From Paramicrobacterium fandaimingii (GTDB taxonomy: Bacteria > Actinomycetota > Actinomycetes > Actinomycetales > Microbacteriaceae): a DNA stretch of 64,000 bases. The notes below the pieces were generated by a model. That model made no database searches. It was not told the DNA's origin and saw nothing but the letters and a program-made list of their open reading frames with translations. Shown here piece by piece: positions 62,434 through 64,000 of the stretch; the first letter of the stretch is position 1; each line of letters starts with the position of its first letter. Where the stretch lies: NCBI RefSeq assembly GCF_011751745.2, contig NZ_CP061170.1, positions 1,674,001 through 1,738,000 on the forward strand, in the 5' to 3' direction. Both the position numbers and the translations under genes were made by a program.

Positions 62434-62463
62434 AGGAGGGCCACGGCGAACCGTGACCCTCCT
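62434..62463 (-). terminator. Terminator of rpsD
   Basis: AGGAGGG-CACGG pairs with CCGTG-CCCTCCT across a CGAA loop with one mismatch, starting 12 bases past the rpsD stop. Confidence 0.8.
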
Positions 62464-62475
62464 CTCGTGCTGATG

Positions 62476-63099
62476 TCAGCGAGCTGCGTAGTACTCGACG
62501 ACGAGCTGAACTTCACAGGTCACGGGGATCTCGGCGCGCTTCGGGGCGCGAACGAGGCGTGCCTGCAGCTTGTCGAGCTCGACCTCGAGGTAGCCGGGAA
62601 CCTTCGGCAGAACCTCTGCGTGGCCACCGGCGGCGGCGACCTGGAAAAGGTCGCTGCCTTCGCTGCGGGGCTTCACGTGGATGAGCTGCCCTTCCTTGAC
62701 GCGGAAAGACGGGCGGTCAACGAGCTGACCGTCGACGAGGATGTGACGGTGAACAACCATCTGGCGAGCCTGAGCGGTGCTGCGTGCGAGGCCGGCGCGA
62801 AGCACGAGGGCGTCGAGACGCGTCTCGAGAATCTCGACGAGGTTCTCACCCGTCAGCCCCTGACGGCGACGTGCCTCTTCGAAGGCGATCTTCAACTGCT
62901 TCTCGCGGATTCCGTACTGGGCGCGAAGACGCTGCTTCTCCTTCAGACGGACCGAGTAGTCCGAGTCAGCCTTGCGCTTGGTGCGGCCGTGCTCACCAGG
63001 AGCGTAGGGGCGCTTCTCCATGTAGCGAGCGGCCTTCGGGGTCAGTGCGACGCCGAGGGCGCGCGAGAGGCGCGTTTTGGAACGGGACGTGTTTGACAC
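62476..63099 (-). CDS. rpsD: 30S ribosomal protein S4
   Basis: 207 residues. Primary 16S binder. The basic N-terminus includes KTRLSRALGVALTPKAARYM; the S4 RNA-binding domain (about 95-155) holds RLDALVLRAGLARSTAQARQ and QMVVHRHILVDGQLV. GTG start behind GAAAGGA. It is away from the S13-S11-rpoA cluster, as in other Micrococcales. Confidence 0.97.
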   Translation of the reverse strand: MSNTSRSKTRLSRALGVALTPKAARYMEKRPYAPGEHGRTKRKADSDYSVRLKEKQRLRAQYGIREKQLKIAFEEARRRQGLTGENLVEILETRLDALVLRAGLARSTAQARQMVVHRHILVDGQLVDRPSFRVKEGQLIHVKPRSEGSDLFQVAAAGGHAEVLPKVPGYLEVELDKLQARLVRAPKRAEIPVTCEVQLVVEYYAAR

Positions 63100-63259
63100 G
63101 GTGTCCTTTCAATATGATTTCTCTAACAGTGCTTTGCGAGCACGCGTGAGCGTACGGCAGGGCAGAGGGATCGACCAGGAACGTTCGGCTACAGAACGCA
63201 ATCCGTCAAGACAGGTGAACACGCAGCCGCACGCACTCACCAGCTTTAGGCCAACGGAT

Positions 63260-63268
63260 ATCTTAGCA
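63260..63268 (-). promoter_or_regulatory. Possible extended -10 promoter of rpsD
   Basis: TGC-TAAGAT on the minus strand, just past the rarA stop. It would give a leader near 155 bases. A GTGCT/AGCAC hairpin lies in this leader. No clear -35. Confidence 0.35.
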
Positions 63269-63275
63269 TGCGCGA

Positions 63276-64000
63276 TCAGGTGTGTGATCCTCGAATGATG
63301 CGCAGAAGCTTGGCGAGCCGAGTCGAGACGTCACGCTCGTTGCCGTGCTGGGTTGGGCGGTAGTACTGCCTGTCGGCAAGCTCGTCTGGAAGGTACTGCT
63401 GCGGCGAGACTCCGAGCTCTGAATCGTGGGGATAGACATAGCCCTTGCCATGCCCTAATCGCTTGGCGCCGGGGTAATGGGCGTCACGCAAATGAAGAGG
63501 AACGCGTCCGATGCGACCGTTTCTGACATCGGAGATCGCTTCGTCGATGCCTCTGTTCGCCGAATTGGATTTTGCGGCGGTGGCGAGATAGACGACGGCT
63601 TCGGCCAGAGGGATTCGCCCCTCGGGCATTCCGATGAATTGCACAGCGTGTGCCGAGGCAACCGCGATCTGCAGCGCCTGAGGGTCTGCCATGCCGACGT
63701 CTTCCGATGCGGAGATCACGATGCGTCGTGCAATGAAGCGGGGGTCTTCGCCCGCCTCGATCATGCGAGCGAGATAGTGCAGCGCGGCATCCGGGTCTGA
63801 ACCCCTGATCGACTTGATGAACGCGCTGATGACGTCGTAGTGCTCATCTCCGTTCTTGTCGTAGCGCAGCAGAGCGCGATCCACGGCCTGAGCAACGACC
63901 TCGGGGGTGATCACGGGCGAATCAGATTCAGCGGATGCCGAGACCGCGGCGGCCTCAAGCGCCGTGAGCGCACGACGCGCATCACCCGAGGCGAGACGGA
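63276..64000 (-). CDS. rarA: Replication-associated recombination protein RarA (MgsA), C-terminal part
   Basis: The N-terminal ATPase part lies beyond the window edge; about 241 codons are present and the frame is open to the last base. Visible: RLASGDARRALTALEAAA at the AAA+ lid, then the conserved YDKNGDEHYDVISAFIKSIRGSDPDAALHYLARM, shown here as DEHYDVISAFIKS and RGSDPDAALHYLARMIEAGE, and YPHDSELGVSPQQYLPDE near the end. This is a clamp-loader-like protein that acts at stalled forks. Confidence 0.95.
   Translation of the reverse strand, partial: RLASGDARRALTALEAAAVSASAESDSPVITPEVVAQAVDRALLRYDKNGDEHYDVISAFIKSIRGSDPDAALHYLARMIEAGEDPRFIARRIVISASEDVGMADPQALQIAVASAHAVQFIGMPEGRIPLAEAVVYLATAAKSNSANRGIDEAISDVRNGRIGRVPLHLRDAHYPGAKRLGHGKGYVYPHDSELGVSPQQYLPDELADRQYYRPTQHGNERDVSTRLAKLLRIIRGSHT

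Overview
The window is a continuous piece of a high-GC actinobacterial chromosome, most likely from the Microbacteriaceae (order Micrococcales). The evidence is the gene content: an actinobacterial integration-host-factor domain fused to guanylate kinase, a primosomal PriA without its helicase motifs, the HGxxPAAW and Trp-operon-associated membrane proteins, an ANTAR response regulator, and PyrR-type pyrimidine control. All protein calls come from reading translations and motifs; no database search was run. The region is almost wholly core housekeeping. I see no phage, insertion sequence, CRISPR array or integrated element.

Layout. 1-1680: 5' part of uvrA (minus), divergent from pcm (plus, 1761-2441). 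2386-6383: a tightly overlapped minus-strand membrane module (DUF4129 protein, small membrane protein, MoxR ATPase, DUF58 protein, membrane protein) lying downstream of uvrB (6451-8520). 8559-9833: a TetR-family regulator and coaE. 9983-11425: rpsA. 11594-13270: a DUF885 peptidase-like protein. 13307-15958: polA, divergent from a PaaI-like thioesterase (16019-16441). 16494-18773: a polar amino-acid ABC transporter (binding protein, permease, ATPase). 18974-19579: ANTAR regulator, divergent from tRNA-Leu(CAA) at 19617-19699.

From about 19.9 kb to the end every gene is on the minus strand, many with 1-8 nt overlaps. In transcription order from the right edge: rarA (partial), rpsD, a small membrane-anchored coiled-coil protein, alaS, ruvX, mltG, aroE-aroC-aroK-aroB-aroQ (chorismate), efp, nusB, pyrR-pyrB-pyrC-(PH-like membrane protein)-carA-carB-pyrF (UMP), mIHF-gmk fusion, rpoZ, metK, priA, fmt, rsmB, rpe, hisE-hisG-hisF-hisI, trpE, two small membrane proteins, trpC-trpB-trpA, lgt, then gltB-gltD and pyk. 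The shikimate genes feed the Trp branch; carAB uses glutamine and gltBD makes glutamate from it; pyrF output flows to nucleotide kinases. trpD, trpF and hisA are absent here, so those pathways are completed elsewhere.

Regulatory signals visible in sequence include several TAnnnT-N6/7-start arrangements suggesting leaderless mRNAs (uvrA, uvrB, polA, DUF885 gene, possibly pcm), sigma-70-like promoters for rpsA, the ABC binding protein and efp, a PyrR-binding-loop-like sequence abutting the pyrR ribosome-binding site, and several GC-rich hairpin terminators, mostly without U tracts. No gene-free stretch exceeds 300 bases.
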